Source: Flavobacteriales bacterium (GTDB lineage: Bacteria; Bacteroidota; Bacteroidia; Flavobacteriales_D; Sanyastnellaceae). From it: a stretch of DNA of 15,175 nt. Position numbers and translations under genes: made by a program. The notes under the pieces are model-generated. The model was not told the DNA's origin, did not search any database, and saw only the letters and a program-made list of their open reading frames with translations. Location: the NCBI GenBank assembly GCA_947457285.1, contig CANGVZ010000017.1, positions 1-15,175 on the forward strand, written 5' to 3'. Shown here piece by piece: positions 14,654-15,175 of this stretch (its first letter is position 1; each line of letters begins with the position of its first letter).

Positions 14654-14661
14654 CAAAAGTA
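14654..14661 (-). promoter_or_regulatory. Candidate -7 element for the HMA lipoprotein gene
   Basis: On the minus strand TACTTTTG matches TAnnTTTG exactly and lies 19 nt before the ATG at 14634. A correctly spaced -33 element is not evident. Confidence 0.4.
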
Positions 14662-14695
14662 TAGGGTTTACTCAAAAATTATCCCTTACAACCGT

Positions 14696-14703
14696 TAATT
14701 TTG
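14696..14703 (+). promoter_or_regulatory. Candidate -7 element for the EamA permease gene
   Basis: TAATTTTG matches TAnnTTTG exactly and lies within the 89-bp spacer divergent from the HMA lipoprotein gene. A transcript from here would begin near 14708, downstream of the only standard start codon (TTG 14646) of the permease frame. Confidence 0.4.
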
Positions 14704-14723
14704 TAAAAAATTTACGCTTTATC

Positions 14724-15175
14724 ATTCGTCCAAAACACCTCCTTGCGCTCCTTCTGCTTTCCATCACATGGGGAAGCTCATTTTACCTGATGAAGCATGC
14801 AATGAAACCAGATGGCGTCCAACAGGCCTTTCGTTCTGATCAAGTAGCAGCGCTTCGTTTGAGTATCGCTGCCCTAGCGCTTTTACCATTTTCAATTCAG
14901 GGACTTCGCCTTATAAAATTGGAAAATCTCAAGTGGATTGCACTGGTGGGACTTATAGGGAGCGGCATTCCTGCGTTTTTATTTACCACATCACAAACTC
15001 ACCTTGACAGTAGTGTTGCCGGTATTCTCAACTCTTTGACTCCACTTTTCACTCTTCTTGTGGGGGTAGTGCTATTCAAAAGGGTCACAGAACCTCTTCA
15101 GGCAGTAGGAGTCCTAATCGGATTGGGGGGCGCAGCTGCACTCATTTCCCTCAAAGGCTTTGAGGCAGACTCGCA
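14724..15175 (+). CDS. EamA/DMT-family permease (partial, C-terminus beyond window)
   Basis: The open frame runs off the right edge after about 150 residues. It begins with a membrane segment 'LLALLLLSITWGSSFYLMK', the typical TM1 of EamA drug/metabolite transporters. 'ALRLSIAALALLPFSI' (TM2), 'WIALVGLIGSGIPAFLF' (TM3), 'AGILNSLTPLFTLLVGVVL' (TM4) and 'AVGVLIGLGGAAALI' (TM5) follow, one EamA repeat of the usual two. The substrate cannot be inferred. The start is uncertain: no ATG or GTG exists between the in-frame TAG at 14640 and TM1. I mark the ATT at 14724, which would give a compact 'RPKHLLALLLL' start. TTG at 14646 is the only conventional alternative, adding 26 residues. Confidence 0.85.
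   Translation, partial: MRPKHLLALLLLSITWGSSFYLMKHAMKPDGVQQAFRSDQVAALRLSIAALALLPFSIQGLRLIKLENLKWIALVGLIGSGIPAFLFTTSQTHLDSSVAGILNSLTPLFTLLVGVVLFKRVTEPLQAVGVLIGLGGAAALISLKGFEADS

Noticed and set aside
1..15175. Genomic island, phage, CRISPR or defence system
   Set aside because: No integrase, transposase, repeat array, tRNA or defence-type domain was found; nearly all genes are core metabolic, envelope or export genes.

Overview
The window looks like a compact housekeeping stretch of a Bacteroidota chromosome, most likely a member of the Flavobacteriales. Four things point there. One secreted protein carries a type IX secretion (T9SS) C-terminal sorting domain, and a PorV/PorQ-type T9SS outer-membrane protein is also present. 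Exported proteins end their signal peptides in the typical 'FSQ/LSQ' way. Shine-Dalgarno sequences are absent, and many genes instead have a TAnnTTTG-like -7 promoter element just before the start codon. The order hemA-hemC-hemD is also usual in this group. The species cannot be named from the sequence alone.

Layout, left to right: a family 2 glycosyltransferase cut by the left edge (-); ruvC (+); D-Ala-D-Ala ligase ddl (-); a secreted papain-fold peptidase and mtgA (+, 1 bp apart); a small exported, probably beta-barrel protein and an exported beta-propeller protein with a T9SS tail (both -, separated by a clear intrinsic terminator); purK (+); a DUF1905/YdeI-like protein (-); thyA-folA (+, 1 bp apart); hemA-hemC-hemD followed closely by a PorV-like gene (+); heme A synthase ctaA and a heavy-metal-binding lipoprotein (both -); and an EamA/DMT permease cut by the right edge (+).

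Functional groups: envelope building (ddl, mtgA, perhaps the peptidase); nucleotide and folate metabolism (purK, thyA, folA, where FolA regenerates the folate that ThyA oxidises); heme supply (hemACD make uroporphyrinogen III, ctaA makes heme A for cytochrome oxidase, with a possible copper-binding partner beside it); and T9SS export (PorV-like protein and one T9SS cargo). No mobile elements, CRISPR arrays, tRNAs, rRNAs or phage genes were seen, and no gene-free stretch exceeds about 140 bp.

I do not see a convincing new multi-gene system. The observations most worth checking are in the gene expression architecture: -7-like elements only 4-8 nt from several start codons (possible leaderless mRNAs), interleaved divergent promoters at purK, all four convergent gene pairs abutting or overlapping at their stops, a possible coupled mini-ORF before hemA, and a permease without a normal start codon. 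A Cys-X3-Cys metal-binding lipoprotein beside heme A synthase is the most interesting protein-level lead.
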